A DNA stretch of 64,000 bases, from positions 4,118,501 to 4,182,500 of the forward strand of contig CANJKZ010000169.1 in the NCBI GenBank assembly GCA_947471745.1, given 5' to 3'. Position numbers and translations under genes: made by a program. Under the pieces are notes generated by a model. That model was not told the DNA's origin. It saw only the letters and a program-made list of their open reading frames with translations, and made no database searches. This document shows, piece after piece, positions 21,795 through 33,802 of this stretch (the first letter of the stretch is position 1; every line of letters begins with the position of its first letter). Source of the stretch: Closterium sp. Naga37s-1. Lineage: Eukaryota; Streptophyta; Zygnematophyceae; Desmidiales; Closteriaceae.

Positions 21795-22973
21795 ATGGCC
21801 GAATTCAATCTCGCGACCTTGACGCAGGAGCAGCTCGACCGTCTGGTGCGCCAAGTTTAAGATTCGGCACTCGAAATAGCGACGCTCACGACGGAACGTG
21901 ACTCCGCGCGTCAGCAGTCTTCGGTGAACACTCCAGCAGCACCACACGCACCAACAAATGCACCTGCACAATCGGACGAGCCAATCATCATCTCGTCCGG
22001 TACACCAACCCAGCACGACAGCGTGGGACAGCGCTCAGGTGCAGCCAGTGATAGCGCCGCCCAACCAATGCCTGGCATGGGAGGAAACAGGGTTGCGCCA
22101 AGCCCGCGGGAGCCTTGCGAAGCCCGTCGGCACGTGGAGTTTGCAGCGACAAATGGCGGACAGGCCATTATGGCACCAATGCCACTCAAGCCGCAACGCC
22201 CGCCCTGCTTCGACCCGAGCCAGCGTGGAGGTCTGACGGTTCAATCGTGGGTCTTCACGATGAACGTCTTCTTCGACGCGAATTACGTCGAGTCGGACGC
22301 AGCGAAGATTCGGTATGCCGTTTTGCTGCTAAGGGGCCCCGCCATGGACTGGTGGCGAGTCATCGTGACGTCGCCACGCGCCTACGAGCCACCGTCGCAA
22401 GAGGAAGGGCCCACGGGTCCAGCTGTCACCTGGAGTTCTTTTTGCGAGACCGCCCAATACAGCACGTGGGATGCGTGGTGCGCAGGGCTTCGAGCGCGCT
22501 TCGAGCCAATCGCGGCTTCTATTTCGGCGCGTCAGAGGTTGCGCACTTGGCGGCAGCTCGGGTCGGTTCAAGATTACACGAGCGGTTTTCTCGCACTTTG
22601 CGAGCAAGTCGGCTACATGCACGAAGCGGAGCGGGTGGACCGTTACGTTGGAGGGCTGAAGCCGGATATCTCGCACGAGATCATGCTGCGCGGACTCTCG
22701 AACTTCAACGAGATTCTCGCGCTCGCCGAGAAAATCGACATTCTACGCCGACCGAGACCGGGGTCCTACTATGGACATCGTCCTCGGGGACCGACCGAGC
22801 ACGCCACTGTACACGCCGTTGCGACAAATGCAGCTGCTGCGCCGTTTAAGGGGCGCTGCTTTGCTTGCAACAGGCCGGGCCATCGCAAGAGCGAATGCCC
22901 AGAGGAGCTGAGATGCCGCGGAGCAGAGCAGGGGAGGGAGTCTCAGAGGCAGGGAAACGCCAGCAGTCAGTAG
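21795..22973 (+). pseudogene. gypsy Gag
   Basis: ATG at 21795 (context CACCATGG) starts MAEFNLATLTQEQLDRLV; an in-frame TAA at 21858-21860 sits where a Gln codon (CAA) is likely, and the frame then continues open to 22973. Gag features are LRGPAMDWWRVIVTSP, FEPIAASISARQRLRTW and YVGGLKPDISHEIMLRG (retrotransposon gag domain), then a zinc knuckle CFACNRPGHRKSEC (CX2CX4HX4C). It forms the virus-like particle core. Copia-A lies 111 bp after the last codon. Confidence 0.85.
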
Positions 22974-23084
22974 AAGTTGGGCCAACTACTGACGAGACTG
23001 CCTGCTCGCCCAACTGCACCGACCCTCACCGAGTCACAGTACCGATTCACGCTATCGATCGGGCTCGGATGAATAAGGAGGGTA

Positions 23085-23220
23085 TGTTAGAATCTAGAAT
23101 AGAACGAGAATGGATGAAACTAGGTAGGAGGGGGATACAAGTAGGAAACCCTAACAAAGCTGTACCCCCTAAGGCTAAACCCACTATAGCCTACACAACA
23201 TAAACATATAATGTTTGACA
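23085..23220 (-). repeat. copia-A 3' LTR
   Basis: TGTTAGAATC...GTTTGACA; two visible differences from its partner (GCTGTACC versus GTTGTACC; CAACATAAAC versus CAATATAAAC). Confidence 0.92.
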
Positions 23221-23449
23221 CACCCCCATAGGCTAAGTGGGAGACAACCAGATGGTCACAAGACCAGTCAAAGCAAAGCAAAGCAAGCTCAGGGTGGATC
23301 TCAAGGAAACCACACAAATTCTGAGCACAAGCAAGTGGTCACAAGACCAGTTCACATGCAAATTGATAGTATAACAAGAGATACAGTGATCACAACCTAG
23401 CAAGAGTAAACAAGCAGGTATATATATAGAGATCACAGTACAAGCAGAG

Positions 23450-26400
23450 TCAAGAAGTAAGCAAGTGAGGCCCAGTAGGCACGAGGCCTAGAACAGTACA
23501 GAAGCGCTGATGGTCACAAGGCTGAAGCGCCTTGGTGAACACATCAGCAGTGTTGGCCCGAGTGGCCACATAACGCAGACGAAGCTGACCGCGCTGCTGC
23601 AGCTCTCGAGCAAGGAAGTAGCGTAGAGCGATATGCTTCGTTCTGTGCTCCAGTCTGTGCTCCTCACACAAGGCAATGGCAGCCTTGTTGTCGACGTACA
23701 GCACTGGAGGAGAACGAGGCCGCTCTCCCAAGTCGGTCAGCAGGTAGGTGAGCCAGCGTAACTCCTGTGCAGCCATGGCTGTGGCGTAGATCTCAGCCTC
23801 ACAACTGGAGCTGAGAACAGAAGACGAGCGTGTAGAACGCCAAGAAACTGAACCAGAGCCAAGGCTGAAGGTGTAACCCTGAGACGACCGCTGAGTAGCC
23901 TGGTCGTCAGCCCAAGACGCGTCTGAGTGCCCAGTGAGTACAACTCGGTCTCGTCCTCCAAGCACTAGCCCCATGCCCGACGTACTGCACAAGTAGCGCA
24001 ACACCCTCTTAGCGGCATCCATGTGCTCCTTCCGGTGACGGCCAGGAGCGACATAGCGTGCAAGGATGCTAAGAGGGTATGCAAGGTCAGGTCGAGTGCA
24101 GGTCATCAGGTACATGAGGCAGCCCACAAGCTCTGGATACGGGCCACTCGGCTCTACGGACTCATCCGAAGGCAGAGCTGAGAGCGAGTGACCGGTAGGC
24201 AGAGGAGTGGGCTGAGGCGAGGAGTACGTGAAGCGGAAGCGCTGAAGGACCTGCTGCACCATGTGTGACTGAGTCAAGGTGATGGTGCGCCGTGCTCTGT
24301 CCCGGGTGATCCGCAAGCCAAGATAGCTTGTCAGTTCACCCAGGTCTGTGCACGTGTGTCTCTTCTGCAGCTCCGACTTCACGTGGGCGAGTGCCGCAGT
24401 GTCTGCAGTGGCAAAGACCAAGTCGTCGACGTACACGAGGATGTAGAACGGCGGCAGCGAGGTGTCGGTGCGTAGAAACAGCGACGGGTCAGCAGTAGAA
24501 GGAGCGAACCCAAGAGCCGCAAGTGTAGTCCTCAGTGTGTCGTGCCACTCACGTGGCGCCTGTCGGAGACCGTAGACTGGCCGCCGGAGGCTCCACTGGG
24601 TACCAGGAGGGAACGACCCAGTGAAGCCAGGTGGGCGGCGCAGCCAGATCTCCTCGTGCAGGCTGCCCTGTAGGAAAGCAGTGCTGAAGTCAAGAGAGTG
24701 GAGCTCGTAGTCACGCTGAGCGGCGACGTGCAGCAGAACCCGAAGAGTGGTCATCTTCGGGGTCGGGGAGAAGGTCTGGAAGAAGTCAACTCCCTCTCGC
24801 TGACTGAAGCCTCGTGCAACGTAACGCGCCTTGAAGACAGGCGGAGAACCCGGCGGCCGGTTCACCCTGAAAATCCACATGCCACTGACGATGTTCGCCC
24901 CAGGTGGGGGAACCTCGTCGACGTAGGTGCCTGTGGACTTCCAGGAAGCCATCTCTGCGTCCATGGCTATCTGCCACTGAGAGGAGTAGGGACCCTCTAT
25001 CGCCTCTGCGTAAGAGCGCGGAGTCGGGATGTCTGGTGCATCCGGGTCTCCCTCAGGGGCAACTAGCATGGACACGAGATGAGGTAAAGCAGCGGCAAAG
25101 CACTCAAACTCCTCCTGCCTGTCCTCAAGGACGTCCGTGCCAAGAGCACACTCACCCCCGACGGACGGAGGACAGACAGACTCAGACTCAGCAACTAGGC
25201 TAGCGGCGTAGTCTAGACGACAAGTGGCAGCAAAGTCGACAAGCTCGGCAACTAAGGCAGACGCAGCAGTGGACTCAAAGGAAGGGTCAATGACAATAGT
25301 AGCCAGGAGACGCGTGACAGTAGGACTGGCAGCACGAAGGGAGTCAGACTCAGGGTCAGCAAGAGCAGGAAGAGAGGACGCAGGAGGAGACGGGAGAGGG
25401 ACACGCTGGGGAGCAGTGGAAGGACGAAGCGCCATCTGGTGAGTGCCTGGGACAGCAGGAGGACGCTGACGCGGGACACGACGACCAGTGTGAGCAGCAC
25501 GAACAGGCGACGCTCGACGAGACTCAGGCGACGCAGGACAAGACTCAGGCTCACGACGCTCCGTAAGACCTCCAGTCGGACCAGTGTAAGGAGAAGGACC
25601 AGGGAGAGGGGAGGCAGACGGTAACTGTGACTGCGACTGGACAGACGGAGGACACTCTAAGGAGGGAGGAGGACAAGGAGGAGGAGGCTGACCAAGAACC
25701 TGCTGAAGGAGCGGAACGAAGTACGGCCGCGGCCGCGCAGCGTCTCCAGAACCAGCAGAGACACCAGCGCCAAGGTCCTCAGCACCAGCAGCAGCTCCAC
25801 CTCCAGGGTCCTCAGCACCAGCAGCAGCTCCAACTCCAGGGTCCGCAGCACCAGCAGCAACTCCAACGCCCGGGTCCGCAGCACCAGCAGCAGCTCCAAC
25901 GCCCGGGTCCTCAGCACCAGCAGCAGCTCCAACTCCAGGGTCCGCAGCACCAGCAGCACCTCCAGAAGAAGCAGCACCTCCAGCAGCTCCAGCAGCCCAA
26001 GCACCAGCAGCACCTCCAGCAGCTCCAGCAGCACCAGTAGTACCACCAGCACCAGCAGCATCTCCAGCAGCGTCAGCAGCACCAGCAGCTCCAGCACCAG
26101 CAGTACCTCCAGCAGCGCCAGAAGCACCGCCAGCAGCAGAACCTCCAGCAGCTGGGTCTGCGACACTAGGAGCGCCACTCCGAAGACTGCAGCGCCGTGC
26201 GTACCACTCTCGGAGCCGCTGGGGAGAGGGCAGCTCCCGCCTAGGAGGGGAAGCACTAGCACCAGCTCCAGCAGTACTCCTGGCTCCAGAAGCACCTCTC
26301 CTGAGGCTGCAATACTGTAAGTACCACTCACGCAGCTGCTGTGAGGAGAGAGCTCCTCCAGGTGTAGCACTCCCAGGCTCAGTACCTCCAGACTCAGCAC

Positions 26401-27586
26401 CCCCAGACTCAGCACCCGCAGGCTCCGCACCCCCAGGCTCAGCACCCCCAGGCTCAGCACCCCCAGACTCCGCAACCCCAGGCTCCGCACCCCCAGGCTC
26501 CGCACCCCCAGGCTCCGCACGCTCAGGCTCAGCACCCTTAGGCTCAGCACCCCTAGCAGGACGAGAGTCGACAGCTACCTCGACAGGCTCAACCGGGTCT
26601 ACCTGGGACACACCTGAGGGAGCGGCACCCTGAGGGGGGAGGGGGTCTACCACAGCAGCACCTGGCGCGAGGAAGAGAGGCGGGGGGGGAAGCGGGGCAG
26701 TGCGGTAGGGGAAGAGGCGGTAGTAGGGGACGGACTCGTCGAAAGTGACGTCCTGAGAAGGCAGGACACGGCGCGAGGTGGGGTGGTAAAACTGCCAACC
26801 AGACGCGTCCGGGACAAAGCCAAGGAAGACACAGGGAACAGCGCGGGAGGAGAGCTTGTCCGCGGACGTATCGCGAACAAAGGCTCGAGATCCCCAGACC
26901 CGAAAGCGTGACGCATCGCCAACCTCTCCTGTCCAACGCAGTGTCGGCGAAGTCTCCGGAACGGAGACACGGGGCCAGAGGTTGAGCTGATGCGCAGCGT
27001 ATCGGACTGCAAACGGCCACAGAAAGTGGGGGGCAGCCGCATGGATCAAGGAGGTACGAGCGACCTCCATGACCAAGCCAATGCGGCGCTCAGCAACCCC
27101 ATTCTGCTGTGGAGAGGCCGGAAGCGTGAACGACTGGCGGATGCCGTGCTCCGCACAGTAGGCTGCCAAGAGGTCGGAGGAGAACTCACCACCTCTGCCA
27201 GAGTGCAAGCGCAGGACAGGAAAGTCCGAGTGGAAACGCTCGCTGAGCTGGAGACGAGAAGCGCTGATCCAAGGGATCAAAACATCAGGGACCTCACCCT
27301 TGGTGCGCAAGGGGAAGACCGTGGTGTAGCGCGAGTAGTCGTCAACAACTATCAGGAAGTACCTCTCCTGACCCTGACCACGGACGCGGGCTGGGCCCCA
27401 CACGTCCATGTGGAGCGTCTGCAAGGGAGCAGTCGTCGGGGGAAACGAGGAGGAGTGAGGAGCGGCGCACTGCCGCCCCTCGACACAGGGAAGACAGGGA
27501 GGAGCAGGCGAGGGTGGGAGGGGAGGGAGAACCCTGGGAAGACCAGAGACAAGGTACCGTTTGTGCATGGCACGAAGGCGCTGCAC
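23450..27586 (-). pseudogene. copia-A integrase, RT and RNase H (1378-residue open frame)
   Basis: Minus-strand frame beginning in the pre-integrase region. The integrase core has DVWGPARVRGQ and SPQQNGVAERR, but the middle catalytic residue is altered: LHSGRGGEF replaces the LHSDRGGEF seen in copia-B and copia-D (GAC to GGC). A long linker of GGAEPGGAEP and GAAAGAADPGVG repeats follows. RT has LHSLDFSTAFLQGSL and YILVYVDDLVFA, both intact; RNase H has LTGHSDASWADD, SSCEAEIYATAMA and LYVDNKAAIAL. It is the longest uninterrupted pol frame among the copia copies. It is in frame with the upstream Gag/protease segment, separated only by one TAG. Confidence 0.88.
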
Positions 27587-27715
27587 GGACGGGTGACCAA
27601 GTCGGTGGTGCCAGAGGACGGTCTCGTGCGCCAGAGAGCGACACGAGCAGGGGGCCGACAGCTGACCTGACGCAGACGCAGACGCAGCTACCTGAGGGGA
27701 CTCAGTGGTCAGTGT

Positions 27716-28630
27716 CTACAGGTCCGACCCCGGCTGCCGAGTGAAGGTAGCCAGGTGACGGCCCGTCCGAGCACACGTGCAGTGTGTCACGCGCTCGTAG
27801 GCAGGGGTGAACTGGTGAACACCCCCGTCCTGGAGCGCACAACCCGCCACCAAGTTCGTAGAGAACGAGGGGCGGTGGAGACCTGACAGTGTGCCCGACG
27901 GAACCGCAGGACAAGGAAGGACAGTGGAGGAGGTCGCAATGACCGGACCCCCAGAGGGGTCAGCGAGGGAGACAGCAACTGGCCGAGCAAGCGGCTCAAG
28001 GGCAGTGCGGTCACGAAAGAAACAGCGAGAAGCACCTGAGTCCAGAGTGAAGGTGTGCAGTGCCTCAGTCGACTCAGTACCAGGGGGCGCAGACTCACTA
28101 GCACCTAGAGCAGCAGCCTCACCAGCACCTGGGGTAGCAGACACGCAAGTACCGGGAGTGGTAGCCTCACCAGCACCTAGGGCAACAGACGCACTAGCAC
28201 CTAGAGCGGCAGCCTCACTCACAGGACACGGCAGCTGCACCTGTCCACTACCAGAAGCTCCCGAACGACGCACTCCAGAGCGACTACCACTACGGCCACC
28301 CCGACAGCCCCAACTGGCGTACCACTCACGAAGCTGCTGGGGCGAAAGAGGACACGGCAGCTGCACCTGTCCACTACCAGAAGCTCCCGACCGACCCACT
28401 CCAGAGCGACTACCACTACGGCCACCCCGACAGCCCCAACTAGCGTACCACTCACGAAGCTGCTGGGGCGTGAGGGACTCACGCGCACGGCCCTGGAGCT
28501 GCATCTGGCCACGCCAGAAGCAGCAGTAGCAGCAGTAGCGGCAGTAACAGCAGTAACAGCAGGAGCAGTAGCAGTGGGAGTAGAAAAGGCAGTAGCAGCA
28601 GTAGCAGCGGTAGCAATGCTGGCAGGGCAA
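27716..28630 (-). pseudogene. copia-A truncated Gag region and protease
   Basis: Minus-strand frame ending at an in-frame TAG (27716-27718) where copia-D has a Tyr codon (SSLYTLTT). The protease motif is LDSGASRCFF with FSTNLVAGCALQDGGV downstream. Upstream there is no UBN2 Gag domain or zinc module, only Cys/Tyr-rich low complexity from a CAGCAGTAG-type tract. A 126-bp unit (28224-28349 and 28350-28475) is duplicated in frame, each copy carrying SPQQLREWYASWG. The start of translation is unknown; the first Met at 28630 is not convincing. Confidence 0.8.
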
Positions 28631-28639
28631 TGCTCACCA

Positions 28640-29760
28640 GTGGTCGGCGCGGCAGGCGCAAGACGGTGGCGACAGCGGGGCCGCTACAACTGCAGGGCGG
28701 GGCCGGGCCGCAGCAGGGAGCTCCGCGGCAGCTGCTGCAGGGCGAGGCCGGGCCGCGACGGCAGCTGCTCCAGGTGCCAGGGGCGGCTGCTGCAGTGGCG
28801 GCTGCTCCAGGGGCCAGGGGCGGCTGCTGCAGCGGTGGTTGCTCCAGGGGCCAGGGGCGGCTGCTGTAGGGGCGGCTGCTCCAGAGGCCAGGCGCGGATT
28901 AGGTCAGGGCGACACGGCGAGCAGGGCGACGCGGCGGGCAGGTGGCGACGCCGCGGGCAGGGCGACGTGGCGGGCAGGTGACGACGCCGCTGGCAGGGCG
29001 ACGCGGCGAGCAGGTGACGACGCCGCGAGCAGGGCGACGCGGCGGGCAGGGCGACGCGGCGAGCAGGTGACGACGCCGCGAGCAGGGCGACGCCGCGAGC
29101 AGGTGGCGACGCCGCGGGCAGGGCGACGCGGCGAGCAGGTGACGACGCCGCGGGCAGGCGACGACGCCGCGGGCAGGCGACGACGCCGCGGGCAGGCGAC
29201 GACGTCGCGGGCAGGGGCTACGTCGCGGGTAGGCGACGACGCCACAGGCAGGCGACGACGCCGCAGGCAGGCGACGACGCCGCGGGCATGCGACGACGCC
29301 GCGGGCAGGGGCTACGTCGCGGGCAGGTGACGACGCCGCGGGCAGGCGGCGACGCCGCGGGCAGGGCGACGCGGCGGGCGGCGAGAGCCTGCAGGGGCGG
29401 CGCGCGGTCGGGCAGAGGCTGCGCGCGGGCCTGACGAGTCTGCAGGGGCGGCTCTCGGGCCTGACGGGCCTGCAGAGGCGGCTCGGGGGGGGCCTGACGG
29501 GTCTGCAGAGGCGGCTCGGGGGCCTGACGGACCTGCAGGGGCGGCTCGAGGGCACACGAGGGCGCTCGAGGGCGCACGAGGGCGCACGAGGGCGCACGAG
29601 GGCGCACGAGGGCGCACGAGGGCGCACGAGGGCGCACGAAGGCGCACGAGGGCGCACGAGGGCGCACGAAGGCGCACGAAGGCGCACTAGCAGAGAAAGT
29701 CGCACGAGGGCGCACGAAGGCGCACTAGCAGAGAAAGGCGCACGAGGGCGCACGTAAGGT
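28640..29760 (-). repeat. copia-A leader: GC-rich tandem repeats
   Basis: Several repeat families in series: CAGGGGCGGCTGCTGCAG-type units (28690-28890), GGCGACGACGCCGCGGGCA-type units of about 19 bp (28915-29370), CTGACGGGTCTGCAGAGGCGG units (29390-29545) and GAGGGCGCAC decamers (29565-29765). All forward and reverse frames stay open over long stretches, giving spurious Arg/Ala/Pro ORFs. Confidence 0.9.
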
Positions 29761-29843
29761 AGGACGCACGAGGGCGCTTCTAGCGGAATAGTGGGCCCAT
29801 AGTAGAAAGCGGTCCTAGGTAGCAACCTAGGCTCGTGATACCA

Positions 29844-29979
29844 TGTTAGAATCTAGAATAGAACGAGAATGGATGAAACTAGGTAGGAGGGGGATACAAG
29901 TAGGAAACCCTAACAAAGTTGTACCCCCTAAGGCTAAACCCACTATAGCCTACACAATATAAACATATAATGTTTGACA
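29844..29979 (-). repeat. copia-A 5' LTR
   Basis: TGTTAGAATC...GTTTGACA, followed on the minus strand by the PBS TGGTATCACGAGCC (29830-29843). Confidence 0.92.
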
Positions 29980-29984
29980 GGGTA

Positions 29985-30334
29985 CAGCGACGGATTGCCC
30001 AGTACTGATTTACGGGAAAATACAGGGAGCAGCAGTAAAGATCTTTATAGACGGAGGAGCAAGCCACAGCTTAGTTAATACCGCAACCGCACGGAAGCTG
30101 CAACTGACACTTAGTCGGTGTTTACCGGAAATAGATGCACGCTTAGTGGACGGAACGCCGCTGGCCATACGGGAGAAGGTGGAGAGAGTAAAGGTCCGCT
30201 GCGGGGGGAACTTTGGGTTTACACAGGAAATGCTCGCGACGACATTGGATGGGCACGACATTCTACTGGGACGTGATTGGCTGCGACGGTATAACCCGCG
30301 AATTGACTGGACGACGGGTAGCTGCACTGTGTGA
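29985..30334 (+). pseudogene. gypsy aspartic protease
   Basis: Open frame resuming right after the copia-A target duplication: VKIFIDGGASHSLVNTATA carries the catalytic D-G-G-A (a variant of D-S/T-G-A), and DILLGRDWLRRYNPRIDW is the conserved C-terminal flap region of gypsy proteases. It closes at TGA 30332-30334, probably a CGA-to-TGA change, because the same frame continues open immediately after it. Copia-A separates it from Gag. Confidence 0.85.
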
Positions 30335-33300
30335 AGTAGCGGTAACTGGGTCGTGCTACCTCGCTGGCAGTCGCCCGAGTCTTCAACGGTCCACGTCAAC
30401 GCCGTCACGATGAAACGGGCTGTCGCCGCTGGAGCTGACGTGTACGCAGTAGATATAGCATTGATAGGAGAAGCAGAGCAGCCGAGTGATTTTCAGAAAC
30501 TGCTGGCAGCGGTACCGCCCGAACTGCAGGAACTGTTGAAACGATACCCGGGGATTTTTCCGGATGATTTACCGGAGGGACTGCCGCCTCAGCGGGCACA
30601 CGACCATCGCATAGAGTTAGAACCGGGGGCACAGCCAACCGTACAGCGACAGTTCAGACTGACACAACCCGAGCTCGACGAACTGAGGAAGCAGTTAGAT
30701 TACCTATTAGAGAAAAAAATTCATCCGACCGAGCTCGTCACCGTTTGCCGCACCGATACTGTTCACACCGAAAAAAAGATGGAGGGTTTCGCATGTGCAT
30801 CGACTACAGAGCACTGAACCGGGTAACAGTCAAATCGCGATACCCCATTCCCCGCGCCGACGAACTGATAGACCAACTACGAACAGCACGGGTTTTTTCG
30901 AAAATATATTTACGAGGAGGTTACCACCAGATTAGGGTCGAACCATCAGACTGCGCCAAAACAGCTTTCAGGACTAGATACGGATCATTCGAATACACGG
31001 TGATGCCATTCGGACTGACCAACGCACCGACGACTTTTCAGATGACCATGAACGATGCGTTTAGGCCGCTCTTAGATAAATGCGTGATAGTTTACCTCGA
31101 CGACATCCTGGTTTACAGTCGGGACAAGCAGCAGCACTTAGCAGATCTGGAAGCAGTATTTAAGGTTTTAGACGAGCACAGACTACTGACCAAGGGTTCC
31201 AAGTGCGAGTTCTTTCAAGACAGGCTAGAGTTTTTAGGGCACGTTATTTCGGAGGCTGGGGTTGAAATCGACCCGAAGAAGTTGGACACGGTAAAAGCGT
31301 GGCATCCCCCGACAAACATCACGGAGCTGCAGAGTTTTTTAGGGTTCGTTAAGTATGTGCGTCGGTTCGTCCCCGACATGGCACAATTAACAGCCCCACT
31401 GACGGATCTGCTACGAAAGGGGGTCATTTTTACGTGGGGGGAGAAAGAGCATGCTGCCTTCTCTGCCCTGAAAACCGTCCTCTGCTCCCCGCCCGTACTG
31501 CGCATCGCTGACCCACACCGCCCTTTCGAAGTTATTACAGACGCAAGCGACATCGCCATTGGAGCCGTACTGCTACAGGATTTCGGCAACGGCCTACAGC
31601 CTATCGCATACGAGTCACGAAAGCTGCATCCGCCCGAAAAAAACTACCCGATACACGACCGCGAAATGCTCGCGATCGTGCATGTGTTCAAAGTATGGCG
31701 CTGTTACTTGACCGGCGCAGACGTGACAGTACGGACAGACCACCGATCACTACAGTACCTCCGCGCACAGCCCCACCTCAACCCACGACAGATTCGCTGG
31801 CTCGATTTCCTCGAGTCCAATTTTCATTACACGGTCACCTATAAAAAGGGAGCCTCGAACATCGCCGACGCACTGACCCGACCCACTGCCCAGATCCACG
31901 CGATACTACTCGCCCAGACCAGCCCGCTACTGACCGGACTATTTACCCACGGATACCAAACGAACCCATTCTTCACAGGAGGAAATTCGCAGCAGTTCGC
32001 AGCAGCAAAAGGAGTCTATTACGTAAAAGCCGGGACCGACCGCATCTGGGTACCGGGGTACACACTGCTACGGGAATTACTGTTACAGGAGGCATACGAC
32101 GGAATTACCTCGGGACATTTCGGGGTAGAGAAAACACGGCAGCAGCTGCAGCGGTATTATTACTGGCCCGAGATGTTGACCGACGTTCAACGACACGTGG
32201 CATCGTGTCCCACTTGCCAGATCATGAAGTCATCACGGAAGCGGCCGGCAGGACAGTTGCAGCCGATCCCACCCCCAGAGCGTGCTTGGCAGCAGGTGAC
32301 GATGGACTTCGTCACGGGGTTACCTGCCGGAACGAGTGGGAATGACGCGATCCTGGTCGTCGTCGATCGACTGACGAAAATAGCACACTTCGCAGCCTGC
32401 AAGAAATCAATCACAGCCGAAGAAACAGCCCGCCTCTTCATCGCCACCGTCGTACGACTGCACGGGATACCAGCATCGATCATCAGCGACAGAGATACGA
32501 AATTCACCTGCAACTTCTGGCGGAACCTGTGGCAGCAGTTCGGCACGCGACTGCAATTCAGTTCATCGTACCACCCCGAAACCGACGGACAGACAGAACG
32601 GACAAATCAGACCATGGAACAGCTCATCCGGGCCACGTGCGACGACCCGACCACGTGGGAACAGCAACTGCCACTCATCGAATTCGCATACAATAACTCA
32701 CCATCCGCCACGACCCAACAGTCACCGTTTTACCTGAACTACGGACAAGACCCCACAGTACCCATGACCCCGAATCCCGACAACCCAGTCCCACGCGCAC
32801 AACAGTTCGCAGAGATATTACAAGCAGCACGGACCCGAGCAGCAGAAGCAATAAAAAAATCAAACGTCATCGCTAAGCGCAACGCCGACCGACACCGCCG
32901 CCCCGTCACTTACCAGCCAGACGACCTAGTTTTACTCGACACCCAAAACCTCCGCCTGCCCATCACCCCGAAACTCTGCCCCCGATATTGCGGGCCATTT
33001 CGCATCAGCCACATGATCACACCCGTCACCGCCCACCTCCTCCTCCCTGCTGACTGGTACGTCAGCCCGTCATTCCACGTCAGCCTGCTTCGCCCATACG
33101 TGCCATCCACCAGCCAACTGCCCCGCAACCGCCCCGCCAGCATGACCCGACCTCCAACTGAGCCGGTCATCACACCTGAGAAAATACTGAGCCATCGAGT
33201 ACGTGACCCACGAGGAGCCCGCAGAATCGAATTCCTGATCCGTTGGAAGGACCGCACACCCACCGAAGACAACTGGGTCCCCCTGGATAGAATTGAGAAT

Positions 33301-33363
33301 CACCCTGTCCTCACCGAGTATCTGCGAAGCCGAAACTTCCGAGATGTACACGCGCTCTCGTAA
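30335..33363 (+). pseudogene. gypsy RT, RNase H, integrase and chromodomain
   Basis: A linker to about 30740 (LPEGLPPQRAHDHRIELEPG) leads into RT. Two indels lie at the RT start: an apparent 4-bp CCGA duplication near 30727 and an extra A in the run at 30771-30777. The main open frame runs 30745-33363: RT motif A reads VFSKIYLRGGYHQIRV, with Tyr where the catalytic Asp should be; motif C YLDDILVYS is intact. RNase H (FEVITDASDIAIGAVL, HDREMLAIVH) follows. Integrase has an HHCC zinc domain (CPTCQI) and D,D35E core (MDFVTGLP, ISDRDTKF, DGQTERTNQ). The C-terminus carries a chromodomain (FLIRWKDRTPTEDNWVP), which places it among chromoviruses. Stop TAA at 33361. Confidence 0.92.
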
Positions 33364-33377
33364 GAGGGGCGGGGTAG
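33364..33377 (+). other. gypsy polypurine tract
   Basis: GAGGGGCGGGGTAG immediately before the 3' LTR; primes plus-strand DNA synthesis. Confidence 0.8.
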
Positions 33378-33729
33378 TGTAAGGAAATTTCCTTTTCCTT
33401 ACTTCGCGTCCCTGCTCAGCGCGTACACCACTGTTCCCACCCACAGCACCCAACAGTAATCCGTTACCACTCGCGACACTCGCTTCGACACCATTCCCGC
33501 CACCATTCACGACGCGACCCAACCTCACGGTTCGGTTGGTAACCCGCGCTCCGGACCTCCGCCTCGACACTTTCCCAACCTCGGCACCAGGCCCGTCGCG
33601 CACCCCATTTTCCACACATTAGCGTTACCACTGTAGTTTCGCTATATATTCTTCGCTCATGCCTTCGCTCATTGTACTCTTGCTTCGATAGTGCAGTTCT
33701 CGTTCGCTCACTCAATTGCACTCGTAACA
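33378..33729 (+). repeat. gypsy 3' LTR
   Basis: 352 bp, about one mismatch from the 5' LTR by eye; followed by target duplication CTTTC. Confidence 0.92.
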
Positions 33730-33738
33730 CTTTCTCAA

Positions 33739-33802
33739 TATTATAATTTTTAAACACACACTGTGTTTTTTAAATTGTGTATTGTGAAAGCGAAGCTGCT
33801 TG
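33739..33802 (+). repeat. split direct repeat A2, left part
   Basis: TATTATAATTTTTAAACACA...GAAGCTGCTTG, identical to A1 except for single-base changes (ACACTGTG versus ACATTGTG). Interrupted by copia-D. Confidence 0.85.

Larger units (their letters stand above)
23085..29979 (-). mobile_element. copia-A: Ty1/copia element nested in the gypsy, minus strand
   Basis: 136-bp LTRs (23085-23220, 29844-29979), TG..CA ends, perfect target duplication GGGTA (23080-23084, 29980-29984). On the minus strand: PBS, long GC-rich leader, truncated Gag region, protease, integrase, linker, RT, RNase H, PPT (CACCCCCATAGG at 23221 on the plus strand). The Gag UBN2 domain and cysteine module are missing. One amber codon and one lost integrase Asp make it defective. 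Confidence 0.92.
21262..33729 (+). mobile_element. chromodomain Ty3/gypsy LTR retrotransposon (chromovirus), plus strand
   Basis: 352-bp LTRs at 21262-21613 and 33378-33729, TG..CA ends, and a perfect 5-bp target duplication CTTTC (21257-21261 and 33730-33734). Order: PBS, Gag, protease, RT, RNase H, integrase, chromodomain, polypurine tract. PR-RT-RH-INT is the gypsy order. Copia-A is inserted between Gag and protease. It landed inside the B1 repeat of the DIRS element. The two LTRs differ at about one site by eye (ACATTACCG versus ACATTAGCG), so insertion was recent. Confidence 0.93.

Noticed and set aside
28899..29825. Arg/Pro/Ala-rich proteins at the left end of the gypsy insertion
   Set aside because: Artefacts of the copia-A leader minisatellites.
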